A DNA stretch of 64,000 nt from Rhizobium sp. RU20A (GTDB lineage: Bacteria; Pseudomonadota; Alphaproteobacteria; Rhizobiales; Rhizobiaceae): contig NZ_FTMB01000006.1 in NCBI RefSeq assembly GCF_900155885.1, forward strand, positions 124,001-188,000, written 5' to 3'. Under the pieces are notes generated by a model. That model was not told the origin of the DNA, did no database searches, and saw nothing but the letters and a program-made list of their open reading frames with translations. Position numbers and translations under genes: made by a program. This document shows, piece after piece, positions 8,786-17,387 of this stretch. Within the stretch, counting starts at the first letter, position 1; each line of letters opens with the position of its first letter.

Positions 8786-9775
8786 ATGACACCCGCTCCC
8801 GACACGACTCCCGTCACACCTGCGGCCCCCGAAACCGGCCGCGTCGCCGATGCGCCCTCGCGCAACTGGGTCTACCGCGTGCTGCCGCCGGGTCTTTGGC
8901 CCTATGCGCAGCTCGCCCGCTGGGATCGGCCGATCGGCTGGCAGTTGCTGCTCTGGCCGTGCCTGTGGTCCGCCACGCTCGCCGCCGGCGCGGCCGCTGA
9001 GACGACGCCGATACCCTTCGGCACCTATCTCTTCCATCTCGTGTTGTTCTTCATCGGCGCCGTCGCCATGCGCGGGGCGGGCTGCACCTATAATGATCTC
9101 GTCGACTACCGGATCGACATGGCGGTTGCCCGCACGCGCTCGCGCCCGTTGCCCTCCGGCCGGGTCAGCCGCAAGGCCGCAACCCTCTTTATGGTGTTGC
9201 AGGCGCTGGTCGGGCTTGTCGTTCTCCTGCAGTTCAACGGTTTTTCGATCGGCCTCGGCATCGCCTCGCTCGTCATCGTCGCCGCCTATCCCTTTGCCAA
9301 GCGGGTGACGGACTGGCCGCAACTCGTGCTCGGCCTTGCCTTTTCCTGGGGGGCGCTGATGGGCTGGGCGGCCGCTTTCGGCGACCTCGGCGCGGCGCCC
9401 GTCTTTCTCTATCTTGCCTCCATCCTGTGGACGATCGGCTACGATACGATCTACGCCTATCAGGACCGGGAAGATGACGCGCTGATCGGGGTGCGCTCCA
9501 CGGCGCGCCGTTTCGGCGATCGCCCGCGCCCGTGGCTCGCCGCGCTCTACGGCGCCGCCGTGCTGTTCCTGGCGCTTGCCTTCATCGCGGCCGGTGCGGG
9601 CTTCTTCGCCTGGCTCGCGCTTCTTGTCGCGGCGGTCATGCTCGCCTGGCAGATCCTGGTGCTGGATATCCGCGATCCCGCCGATTGCCTGGCGCTCTTC
9701 CGCCTGAATGGCACGGTGGGCCTCATCCTGTTTGCGGGCCTTTTCGCCGCCCTCGTCTGGCGGCTTCTGGTCTGA
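8786..9775 (+). CDS. ubiA: 4-hydroxybenzoate polyprenyltransferase
   Basis: UbiA attaches the polyprenyl chain to 4-hydroxybenzoate in the membrane, an early step of ubiquinone synthesis. Both aspartate-rich motifs are visible: NDLVDYRIDMAVARTRSRPLPSG (split here as NDLVDYRID and RTRSRPLPSG) and DTIYAYQDREDD. About eight hydrophobic segments follow the expected pattern. An ATG pair occurs at 8783 and 8786; AGGAGG ends at 8781, so the second gives better spacing and 329 residues. The 30-residue Pro/Thr/Ala-rich leader before NWVYRVLP is typical of rhizobial members. Confidence 0.94.
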   Translation: MTPAPDTTPVTPAAPETGRVADAPSRNWVYRVLPPGLWPYAQLARWDRPIGWQLLLWPCLWSATLAAGAAAETTPIPFGTYLFHLVLFFIGAVAMRGAGCTYNDLVDYRIDMAVARTRSRPLPSGRVSRKAATLFMVLQALVGLVVLLQFNGFSIGLGIASLVIVAAYPFAKRVTDWPQLVLGLAFSWGALMGWAAAFGDLGAAPVFLYLASILWTIGYDTIYAYQDREDDALIGVRSTARRFGDRPRPWLAALYGAAVLFLALAFIAAGAGFFAWLALLVAAVMLAWQILVLDIRDPADCLALFRLNGTVGLILFAGLFAALVWRLLV

Positions 9776-9880
9776 TCAGGCCCAGCTCGGCCCGGTGCTC
9801 TTCGAGCGGCGGTCGCGGCGCAGATAGGCGGCGGCGAGAATGCGGGCCAGGCTGGCAATTCGGGTGATCATCTGGCGCAT
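9776..9880 (-). CDS. 34-residue basic small protein
   Basis: A short open frame reads MRQMITRIASLARIL and ends in STGPSWA, with a stop directly after the ubiA stop on the other strand. It has a strong ribosome binding site, GGAGG, six bases before its ATG. The product is an amphipathic, arginine-rich helix (net charge about +7) without a signal peptide. I do not recognise a family. The good initiation site is the main reason to call it; a membrane-associated or RNA-binding peptide is possible but unproven. Confidence 0.5.
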   Translation of the reverse strand: MRQMITRIASLARILAAAYLRRDRRSKSTGPSWA

Positions 9881-9990
9881 CGGGGACCTCCTTGTCTGTG
9901 GTGGCAAAGCCTGTCGTGGCAAACGCTATGGATGGGCTATGGCACGAACGTGGCGGGGGTCCTGTCACCAGGGTAACAAACTGTATTTTC

Positions 9991-10020
9991 AAAACAAAAA
10001 ACCGACCGCAGGGGGTCGGT
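9991..10020 (-). terminator. Rho-independent terminator of the DUF6101-like gene
   Basis: On the minus strand, a 7 bp stem (10014-10020 with 10001-10007, 6-base loop) is followed by TTTTTGTTTT. It lies 34 bases beyond the stop of the gene at 10054-10620. On the plus strand a CGGTCTTTT tail follows, so it may work both ways. Confidence 0.75.
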
Positions 10021-10053
10021 CGGTCTTTTGCACCGGAGGAAATGTGGCTGAAA

Positions 10054-10620
10054 TCAGGACCGGGCGATGATCTCGCGCCCGTCGATCCTGAGGGCAACGC
10101 CGAGCTTGCCGGTGGAGCGGCGCACCAGGAAGCGCGGCCGGCGATCGGCGAAGTAGGCATAGCGGCGGCGGGGCCGGGGACGGCTGGTGCGAACCTCGCC
10201 CAGATGCTCCTCGAGCGGACGGGCAACGCCGTCGGCCTCCACCATCAGCATCGGAATGTGATAGGCCTGCGACCAGGCACGCCAGTCCGCGGCGATGTCG
10301 GACAGGTCATGGGCCACCAGAAGCGGGATGCACAGGTCCGGATCGTCGTGGTGCAGTTCCAGCGTGACGGTCACCAGGCCGTTGCCATGGTCGATGGCAC
10401 GGGCCGCAACGCCCTTGAAGGCACGGGCCGGCAGCGCGATCGACAGCGGCAGGCCGCTTGTGGGAAGGATCTTGCGCAGCACGGCACCGCGTTCGTCGAG
10501 CTGGATCGAGACGGTGCCCGGATGCCCGGGAAGAGCGTAATTGGCCTGTTGCGGAAAACGCATCGGATCGAGCCGCAGTGTGTTTCCGAGCCATGCCGGC
10601 TGGGTCAGTGTATTGCGCAT
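10054..10620 (-). CDS. DUF6101-like protein
   Basis: A 188-residue soluble protein with no signal peptide or membrane segment. The block LGNTLRLDPMRFPQQ at the N-terminus, a beta-rich middle (TVSIQLDERGAVLR, LVTVTLELHHDDPDLCIPL) and a basic C-terminus are, from memory, typical of the rhizobial DUF6101 family. No function is known. It stands alone with its own terminator and a long upstream gap. Confidence 0.6.
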   Translation of the reverse strand: MRNTLTQPAWLGNTLRLDPMRFPQQANYALPGHPGTVSIQLDERGAVLRKILPTSGLPLSIALPARAFKGVAARAIDHGNGLVTVTLELHHDDPDLCIPLLVAHDLSDIAADWRAWSQAYHIPMLMVEADGVARPLEEHLGEVRTSRPRPRRRYAYFADRRPRFLVRRSTGKLGVALRIDGREIIARS

Positions 10621-11089
10621 TGTGTATTCGCCCTTGTTTTACCGTGAGAGCCGCTTTCCGCAGTCTTCTCGTCGGGACGTTTTCCGTCCTCTGTGACTGC
10701 AATCTACGGACCGCCACTTTGAGGGCGCTTAATTTTTGCGGTTAAGAAAACTTTGCGGTTTCCGATGGTTAGCGAAAGCCAACCCGTCACGGTTGCCAGT
10801 TCGTGAAGCTTTTGCCGGTCATTTTCGCAAACCGGCCTGAACAGCCTCGCACAAGGCTGCGGGCCCACCGTCCCGAGACAGGGCGGGGTGCGTGCGCATG
10901 CGCCGGATCTGTACCGGTTAACGCGATGGCAAGGACTGATAGGGCATGGTCGCCTGTGGAGCCGGCGCGGCACGATACCGCCTTGTCGATGAGCGCCCGG
11001 CCCGCATGAGGCGATACGCGGCGAAATGAGACAGGATCGCTTCAGGCGCACGGGCGCCGGCGGTGGTTCGAAAGGCCCGGAGAACCCCT
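10621..11089. other. 469 bp intergenic region
   Basis: This gap separates the divergent DUF6101-like and DUF1217 genes. It should hold both promoters. The part at 10720-10790 is comparatively A+T-rich and contains two TTTGCGGTT-like direct repeats about 20 bases apart. I see no gene, RNA or strong dyad in it. Confidence 0.5.
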
Positions 11090-13282
11090 TTGGCAACGAC
11101 GTTTCTCGATTACAATCTCATCGCGCGCGACATGAACGCGAGCCTCAATCGCGTTGCCAAGCAGACGCTGGTGGCGCGCGACGCCGAATATTACAAGGCC
11201 AATATCGGCAAGGTTTCGACGGTCGATGAGTTTCTGGACGATTACCGGCTCTACTCCTATGCCATGAAGGCGCATGGTCTCGAAGACATGACCTATGCGA
11301 AAGCCTTCATGAAGAAGGTGCTGGAAAGCGATCTGACGGACGATGCGAGTTTTGCCAACAAGCTGTCCGACGACCGCTACCGCAAGTTCGCCGCCGCTTT
11401 CGACTTCTCCAAGGCGACCGCCGTCGCCCAGACGGACGCGCAGACCGACAGCATCATCGGGCTTTACACCAATAAGATCGCGACCCTTTCCGAGACGCTG
11501 ACGGACGATACCCGTTACTACGGCGCCGTCATCGACAGCGTCACCACGGTCGACGAGCTCCTGACCAATTCGCGTCTGAAGGATATCGCGCTGAAAGCGC
11601 TGCAGATCGACCCGACCTACGTGTCCTTCGACCACCTGAAGAAGGTGCTGACAAGTGACGCCAACGACCCCGGCAGCTACCTGAACACGCTGGACTATGG
11701 CGACGATACCCAGACGCTCGACAAGTTCAGGGCGCTGAATGCCGCCTTCAATTTCCAGACGGATGGCACGCTGGCGTCCGGCACCCTGCCGCAGAACGAC
11801 ACGCAGAAGAAGGTGATCGAGGAAGGCTATATTCTCAACGGCAGCACGCGCGCCACCCGCGCCGCGGCGCTGCTCAACGACGAGTATTACCGCAACACGA
11901 TCGGCTCGGTGACCACTGTCGATGACATCAAGTCGAACCCGCGCCTGCTCTCCATCATCCTCACCGGGTTCGGCCTGCCGACGAGCACGCTGACCTCGAC
12001 CTTCGAAAACATCGTCACCAGCGATCCGAACGACCCCGCAAGCTACGTCAATACCCAGGGCGGCGAGCTCAACCAGGCCTACAAGGCGCTCCGCGCCGCC
12101 TTCAACTTCGAAGCGGACGGCACGATTGCTGCCGGCAACGTGGCGCAGACCGCCCAGCAGATCGAAACGACGTCCGGCGGCTACTTCTCCTTCTATGACG
12201 ACAAGGACGATGCCGCCGACGAGGATCTGATCAGCCGCTTCAAGCTGGAAGTCGGCACCATCAAGACGGTGGACGACCTCCTCGCCAGCCAGCGCATGAT
12301 GAGCCTTGCGTTCACGGCCTTCGACATCAAGCCGGAGGAATATACCGCCCGCACCCTGAAGAAGGTTCTGACGAGCGATCTCAATGATCCCGCCAGCTAT
12401 GTGAACAAACTCGGGGACGAGCGGCTGCTCGCCTTCGCCAAGGCGTTCAATTTCAAGGCGGACGGCGAGACGACAGCGCCACGGCTGGCGCAGGATCAGT
12501 CCGAAATTCTCAATGTCTCGAAGAAATACGTCCTGGAAAAGAGCCGTTTCGGGACGGACGCCGAGAAGAAGAAGGCGGAAGACGAGGCGGCCTATTACAG
12601 CTCCAAGATCTCCGGCGTCGAAAAGCTCGATGATTTCCTCAAGGATCGTCGCCTGGTCGACTTCGTCCTGACGGCCTATGACATCGATCCGAAAACGGTG
12701 ACGACCGCAGATCTCAAGAAGATGTTCCTTTCCGATCCCAACGATCCGAGGAGCGCCATCAACACCACGACCAACCGCGATTACCGCGTGATCGTCGCCT
12801 CCTTCAATTTCGATGGCGACGGCAAGATCACCCGTCGTCCGGAAGGCCAGATCCAGACCCAGCGCGGCGTGGCGGAAACGCAGCAGTTCTACCTCAACCA
12901 GACGCTCGAGCAGGACGCCGGCGCGGAGAACGAAGGCGTGCGCCTCGCGCTCTACTTCCAGCGCAAGGCCGATTCGCTCTCATCGGCCTACGATATCCTC
13001 GCGGATCCCGCGCTGCTGTCCTTCGTGCAGACGACCTTCAGCATCCCGAAGGAAATGTCGAGCGCGGATGTGGAGATCCAGAAGACCCAGATCGACAAGG
13101 TCCTGAACATCAAGGATCTGCAGGACCCGGAAGAGGTCAGCAAGATCGTCAAGCGCTTCACCGCCCTTTACGATCTGGCCAACGATACCGGCTCGCCGGC
13201 ACTCGCCATCTTCGGCGGCAGCGGCGGCATCAGCGCCGATACGCTCTTCACCCTCTCGCAGTTGCGCCAGGGCGGCCTTTAA
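11090..13282 (+). CDS. DUF1217 multi-repeat protein
   Basis: A 730-residue soluble protein built of about six DUF1217-type repeats of roughly 110 residues. Each has an N-terminal pattern like EYYRNTIGSVTTVDD, then a helix ending in KKVLTSD, the tag DPNDPxSYxN, and a closing AFNF/AFDF. DUF1217 genes in rhizobia often lie in flagellar clusters, but no flagellar gene is in this window. The function is unknown. The TTG at 11090 is preferred: it has GGAG seven bases upstream and gives the family-type start MATTFLDYNLIARDM; a GTG at 11063 would add nine residues. There is no signal peptide. Confidence 0.75.
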   Translation: MATTFLDYNLIARDMNASLNRVAKQTLVARDAEYYKANIGKVSTVDEFLDDYRLYSYAMKAHGLEDMTYAKAFMKKVLESDLTDDASFANKLSDDRYRKFAAAFDFSKATAVAQTDAQTDSIIGLYTNKIATLSETLTDDTRYYGAVIDSVTTVDELLTNSRLKDIALKALQIDPTYVSFDHLKKVLTSDANDPGSYLNTLDYGDDTQTLDKFRALNAAFNFQTDGTLASGTLPQNDTQKKVIEEGYILNGSTRATRAAALLNDEYYRNTIGSVTTVDDIKSNPRLLSIILTGFGLPTSTLTSTFENIVTSDPNDPASYVNTQGGELNQAYKALRAAFNFEADGTIAAGNVAQTAQQIETTSGGYFSFYDDKDDAADEDLISRFKLEVGTIKTVDDLLASQRMMSLAFTAFDIKPEEYTARTLKKVLTSDLNDPASYVNKLGDERLLAFAKAFNFKADGETTAPRLAQDQSEILNVSKKYVLEKSRFGTDAEKKKAEDEAAYYSSKISGVEKLDDFLKDRRLVDFVLTAYDIDPKTVTTADLKKMFLSDPNDPRSAINTTTNRDYRVIVASFNFDGDGKITRRPEGQIQTQRGVAETQQFYLNQTLEQDAGAENEGVRLALYFQRKADSLSSAYDILADPALLSFVQTTFSIPKEMSSADVEIQKTQIDKVLNIKDLQDPEEVSKIVKRFTALYDLANDTGSPALAIFGGSGGISADTLFTLSQLRQGGL

Positions 13283-13305
13283 CGCCGGGTGATGCGTGGC
13301 GCCAC

Positions 13306-14730
13306 TCAGAGGCGCTGCTGCAGGACCTTGTCCGGGTTCATGATGCCGGCCGGATCGAAGGCGGCCTTGATGCGCTGCATCAGGTCGATCTCGATCGGCT
13401 CGCGGATCGCCGCCAGTTCGTCGCGTTTGAGCTGACCGATGCCGTGCTCGGCGGAAATCGAGCCGGCATGGGCCCTGACGATGGCGTGGACCCGGTCGCT
13501 GACCTCGTGCCAGCGGTCGAGGAAGGCGCGGCTGTCGGCGCCGACGGGCTGGGAGATGTTGTAGTGGATATTGCCGTCGCCCATGTGCCCGAAGGCGCAG
13601 ATCCGCGCCCCCGGCACCATCGCCATCACCGCCTGATCCGCCTCGGCCAGAAAGGCCGGAATGGACGCGACCGGCACGGACACATCATGCTTGATTGATC
13701 CGCCCTCCGGCTTCTGGGCCGGCGACATGCTCTCGCGCATGTGCCAGAAGGCGCGCCGCTGCGTCTCGTTCTGGGCGATCACCGCGTCCGCAACGAGGTC
13801 TGCGGCGTAGGCTTCTTCCAGGATCGCCGTCACGATCGCATCGGCGCTGTCCTGCGCGTCCGACGTCGAGACATCGATCAGCACGTACCAGGGCTGCGGC
13901 GTCGCAAGGGGAGGGCGCACGCCCGGAATGTGCTTCACGGTGAAATCCACACCGATCTCAGCCATCAGTTCGAAGCCTGTCAGGGCCGGGCCGGCACGGC
14001 GCGTCGCGATGCCGAAAAGGGTCAGTGCGGCCTTGGGGTCTGACAGTCCGGCAATCGCCACCTGATGGCCGGCCGGGCGGGGGAAGAGCTTCAGCACCGC
14101 CGCCGTGATGACGCCGAGCGTGCCTTCCGCGCCGATGAAGAGGTCGCGCAGATCATAGCCCGTATTGTCCTTCTTGAGCCGTCTGAGCCCGTTCCAGATC
14201 TCGCCGGTCGGCAGCACCACCTCCAGCCCGAGGCACAGATGCCGCATGTTGCCATAGGCGAGCACCGCCGTTCCCCCGGCATTGGTGGAAAGGTTGCCGC
14301 CGATCTGGGCGCTGCCCTGCGATCCCAGCGACAGCGGAAAGATCCGCTCGACCGTCTCCGCCGCCGCATGGATGTCGGCAAGCACCGCGCCCGCTTCCGC
14401 CACCAGCACGTTGCCGACGGGGTCCACGTCGCGGATGCGGTTCATGCGCTCCAGCGACAGAACGACGTCATCAAGACCCGTGCGCGGCACCTGCCCGGCC
14501 ACATGGCCCGTATTGCCGCCCTGCGGCACGATCGGCGTGCCAGTCTCGCTCGCGAGCTTCAGGATCGCCGCGACCTCTGCCGTCGAGCCTGGCTTCAGCA
14601 CCGCGGGCGTCTGGCCGGTGTAGAGGCCGCGCGTGTCGTGGATATAGCGCTCCTGATCGGCTTTCGCGGTCACCATGTTTTGCGCGCCGACGATGGCGCG
14701 GAAGCGGTCGATCAGGGCATCGTCGATCAT
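13306..14730 (-). CDS. FAD-linked oxidase of the 2-hydroxyacid dehydrogenase type
   Basis: A 474-residue flavoprotein that oxidises a D-2-hydroxyacid (D-lactate, D-2-hydroxyglutarate or glycolate; which one cannot be told). The FAD-binding block PGSTAEVAAILKLA, GGNTGHVAGQVP, GSQGSAQIGGNLSTNAGG and FIGAEGTLGVITAAVLKLFP fill the N-terminal half. The metal-binding FGHMGDGNIHYN and SAEHGIGQLK motifs are near the C-terminus. The ATG at 14730 has GAGGA seven bases upstream. It follows the Sua5-type gene by 22 bases on the same strand, so the two are probably cotranscribed. It converges on the DUF1217 gene. Confidence 0.85.
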   Translation of the reverse strand: MIDDALIDRFRAIVGAQNMVTAKADQERYIHDTRGLYTGQTPAVLKPGSTAEVAAILKLASETGTPIVPQGGNTGHVAGQVPRTGLDDVVLSLERMNRIRDVDPVGNVLVAEAGAVLADIHAAAETVERIFPLSLGSQGSAQIGGNLSTNAGGTAVLAYGNMRHLCLGLEVVLPTGEIWNGLRRLKKDNTGYDLRDLFIGAEGTLGVITAAVLKLFPRPAGHQVAIAGLSDPKAALTLFGIATRRAGPALTGFELMAEIGVDFTVKHIPGVRPPLATPQPWYVLIDVSTSDAQDSADAIVTAILEEAYAADLVADAVIAQNETQRRAFWHMRESMSPAQKPEGGSIKHDVSVPVASIPAFLAEADQAVMAMVPGARICAFGHMGDGNIHYNISQPVGADSRAFLDRWHEVSDRVHAIVRAHAGSISAEHGIGQLKRDELAAIREPIEIDLMQRIKAAFDPAGIMNPDKVLQQRL

Positions 14731-14752
14731 GGGCAGGTCCTCGTTGTCGCGG

Positions 14753-15727
14753 TCAGGCGCGGGGCGCGGCGGCGCGCTCGATCCGGTCGTGAATGGCTTC
14801 GCCCAGTCCCTGTCGCGGGATCGGTCCGAAAACGATGCGCCGCGCGCCGCTGGCATCGGCCCGCTTCATCATGTCGAACAAAGCCGCAGCCGCCTCGCGA
14901 AGGTCGCCGCCGGGGCTGAGATTGAAGACGGCATGGGCCATCTCCTCTCCGGCGACCGGCTCCGGCCCGAAACGGATCAGCGCCTCGCCGGGCTCCACAT
15001 GGGTGGCTTCGAGCCTCACCGGCGCGTCGGGCGCATAGTGGGAGGCGAGCATGCCGGGCGCGACGATGGCTGCACCGGAGGTCTCAGGCCGCTCCACGGC
15101 GATCCCCGTCGCCGCCTCGATCTCTGCGGCATCGAGCCCGCCGGGCCGCAGCAGGCGGATGCGGCCGTCCTCGACCTTCACGATGGTCGATTCCAGCCCG
15201 ACCACGCAGGCACCAGCGTCGAGAATGAGTTCGATCCGCGCACCGAGATCGGCTTCCACATGCTGCGCGCTCGTCGGGCTGATCCGCCCCGAGGTGTTGG
15301 CGCTTGGCGCCGAGAGCGGGCGTCCGAGAGCGGCGATGACGCGCCGGGAAAAGCCGTCCGGCATCCGCATGGCGACCGTGTCGAGCCCGGCCGTCGCCAG
15401 CGGATGGATGGTGCTGTCGGCCTTGAGGGGCAGAACGAGCGTCAGCGGCCCGGGCCAGAAGCGATCGGCAAGCTGACGGGAGACGGGATCGAAAACGGCA
15501 TGCTGCTCCGCCATGGCGAGATCGGCGACATGGGCAATCAGCGGGTTGAAGCGCGGCCGGCCCTTCACCTCGTAAATCCGGGTGACGGCTTCCGCCTCGG
15601 TCGCGTCCGCCGCCAGCCCGTAGACGGTCTCGGTCGGTATGGCGACCGGAAGCCGACGCGACAGAACGTCGAGCGCCGCCGCAATCGCCCCGTCCGGGTC
15701 GCGTCTTACATCGATGATCCGTGCCAT
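14753..15727 (-). CDS. L-threonylcarbamoyladenylate synthase, Sua5/TsaC type
   Basis: This enzyme makes threonylcarbamoyl-AMP from threonine, bicarbonate and ATP for the t6A37 modification of ANN-decoding tRNAs. The YrdC core is clear: PTETVYGLAADATE, VKGRPRFNPLIAHV, WPGPLTLVLP, RMPDGFSRRV and SAPSANTSGRISPTSAQHV. A C-terminal Sua5 domain (from about residue 215) makes the protein 324 residues, the long form. The start at 15727 has AAGGTG nearby. Linkage to the FAD oxidase gene looks transcriptional. Confidence 0.92.
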   Translation of the reverse strand: MARIIDVRRDPDGAIAAALDVLSRRLPVAIPTETVYGLAADATEAEAVTRIYEVKGRPRFNPLIAHVADLAMAEQHAVFDPVSRQLADRFWPGPLTLVLPLKADSTIHPLATAGLDTVAMRMPDGFSRRVIAALGRPLSAPSANTSGRISPTSAQHVEADLGARIELILDAGACVVGLESTIVKVEDGRIRLLRPGGLDAAEIEAATGIAVERPETSGAAIVAPGMLASHYAPDAPVRLEATHVEPGEALIRFGPEPVAGEEMAHAVFNLSPGGDLREAAAALFDMMKRADASGARRIVFGPIPRQGLGEAIHDRIERAAAPRA

Positions 15728-15853
15728 GCGTTGCACCTTGTCCTGTGTCGAAGAAGCACCGCCGGAAGGCGCGTCCCCGGTGGCATCAAGCGTCCGCAAC
15801 GCGCGCTCCGCAGCGCGAACCCTCTGCTGTCAGCGGCGCCAATCTCCACCGCC

Positions 15854-15932
15854 GTCATCCTCGGGCTTGACCGAGGATCCACAGCCACGCAGGCGAACGG
15901 CGCATGGATCCTCGGTCAAGCCCGAGGATGAC
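15854..15932. repeat. REP-like palindromic element A
   Basis: A perfect 28 bp inverted repeat (15854-15881 with 15905-15932) encloses 23 bases. Each arm also contains its own hairpin (CCTCGG with CCGAGG). The core is shared with element B at 28146. Such palindromes are common between genes in alphaproteobacteria (compare RIME and REP elements). Confidence 0.8.
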
Positions 15933-16044
15933 GCAGGGAGCGCAAGCAAAGCGCCGACTGGGGAGCACCGCACGGCGCCCTTTGCACCATCCCCTAGCGC
16001 ATTCGTCGGTGAAGAGAAATGCCAAAGCGGCAAAAGCAGGCGCG

Positions 16045-16653
16045 CTACAGCGCCTTGACGATCTTGCGCAGGTCCTCGTTGCGTGCGCCGAGCAGCAGCA
16101 CGTTCTTCAGCGCATCCTTGGGATCATGCGTTTGAAAGAGGACGCCGTTCGGGCGGATGGTGCGGTTGATCGTCAGGTCGCCGCCTGCCTGGCCGGGCTC
16201 GGTGGCGACTGCAAAATACATGCGCGAATAGGAAAGGCTGACCCGGCGGAAGAACTGTTCGTCATCCGCGCCGATCTCGGCGAAGAAATTGGCGAGATAG
16301 AAGGACCAGGTAATGTCGCTCTTGGCACCGGGAAAGCGCGTGCGTGCCGCCGTCACGTGACAGTAGCCGAGGTGCGGACTGTCGGACAGCGTGCGGTGAA
16401 AGATGAGCTTCGGAAAGCGGATCGCCTTGTGAAAGCCGTTGATCCGCGCGCAGGTCGTCTCGCCGGCCGCTTCGAGCCGCTTGCCGGTGCGGGCCGCCAC
16501 CTCCGCATGGGTCAGGTAGCGGCGCTCCTGCTGGTTCCAGTCCTCCGGCTTGCGGTCGATGCGGCCGGTGCGCAGGAATTCGGTGTAGATGGCGCGGCCG
16601 ATCTTGCCGGCCGGCGATTTGGAGGCGTTGTCGTAATATCTGAGCTTGCTCAT
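16045..16653 (-). CDS. DUF6656-like protein
   Basis: A soluble protein of about 202 residues, with no signal peptide. Blocks such as KSPAGKIGRAIYTEFLRTGR, HLGYCHVTAARTRFPGAKS and WSFYLANFFAEIGADDEQFF match, from memory, the rhizobial DUF6656 family. No function is known. The start is uncertain: 16653 gives MSKLRYYDN, while ATGs at 16665 and 16689 are in frame and none has a good ribosome binding site. Confidence 0.55.
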   Translation of the reverse strand: MSKLRYYDNASKSPAGKIGRAIYTEFLRTGRIDRKPEDWNQQERRYLTHAEVAARTGKRLEAAGETTCARINGFHKAIRFPKLIFHRTLSDSPHLGYCHVTAARTRFPGAKSDITWSFYLANFFAEIGADDEQFFRRVSLSYSRMYFAVATEPGQAGGDLTINRTIRPNGVLFQTHDPKDALKNVLLLGARNEDLRKIVKAL

Positions 16654-17046
16654 GCTCGTCGTCATCCGCAGCCACCGGCCGCGTCCCATCGGCCATGATG
16701 CTCCATATTAGAAGGCTCCGTTTAACGAGACCTTGATGTGAAACTGTCCCCAATCGGGAGGGGTGGTCATTTTGAAACACCCAAACATGCGGGCATGGTC
16801 CGAGGCTTGCGTGGCCGGTGCTACCGCGAAGCGGCGCGCGTGTCGCGTTTTGCAGGCGACTGTTTCTGAGGCATCTGCCCAAGGCTTGGGCGGGTGTCTG
16901 CGCGATTGATGCGCATCCGGAAAAGTTACGTGTTTCTAATCGGTTAGAGGGCGGAAGCGAACATCTTTCGGCCTGTCGTCAAAAGCGTGCGGCTTGGCGC
17001 ATTCAGGATATTGCGACGCGCGGCTCTCGGATTAGATGAAGCCATT
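16654..17046. other. Intergenic region before the riboswitch
   Basis: About 390 bp separate the DUF6656-like start from the riboswitch on the other strand. The promoter of the riboswitch RNA should lie here, probably between 16910 and 17030, where A+T content rises. I see no convincing gene. Confidence 0.5.
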
Positions 17047-17233
17047 CGAGGTGCCGCCCTTAGGGAGGGCGGAGAATTGGGAAGCCGGTCAAAAATCCGG
17101 CGCTGCCCCCGCAACGGTAGCAGAGCACGACGAACGGCAGGAGGCCACTGGGAAATCCCTTCGGCGAGGGGAACCTGGGAAGGCGCCGTCCGGGTCCCGG
17201 TAAAGGGGCGGCTCTGGAGCCCGGAAACCAGCC
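17047..17233 (+). promoter_or_regulatory. Cobalamin (adenosylcobalamin-type) riboswitch
   Basis: The class is recognisable from its conserved blocks in order: GAGGTGCC, GAATTGGGAAGCCGG, GCTGCCCCCGCAACGG, GGAGGCCACTGGGAAATCCC, and finally the B12 box AGCCCGGAAACCAGCC at 17218-17233. Bound cobalamin normally lowers expression of the downstream gene. The next gene, 155 bases on, is gbcA. The 3' end CCAGCC (17228-17233) can pair with GGCTGG at 17263-17268, which overlaps one arm of a second hairpin (17266-17284). This is a plausible antisequester/sequester switch. Confidence 0.93.
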
Positions 17234-17387
17234 TTGAAGCGAAACGACCGGCTGCGGTGGGCGGCTGGAGCGGTGGATGCTCCATGCCCGGAGCCGTCCC
17301 TTGCTCCGCCCTTGCCCTGGCCATCACTACAAATCACGCCCGGAGCGGCTGTCCCGCTTCCGATGGCCAGCAGGGAACGACGACATC

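Noticed and set aside
16818-17039. 73-codon frame just before the riboswitch
   Set aside because: It has no ribosome binding site, no recognisable content and lies in the expected promoter region.
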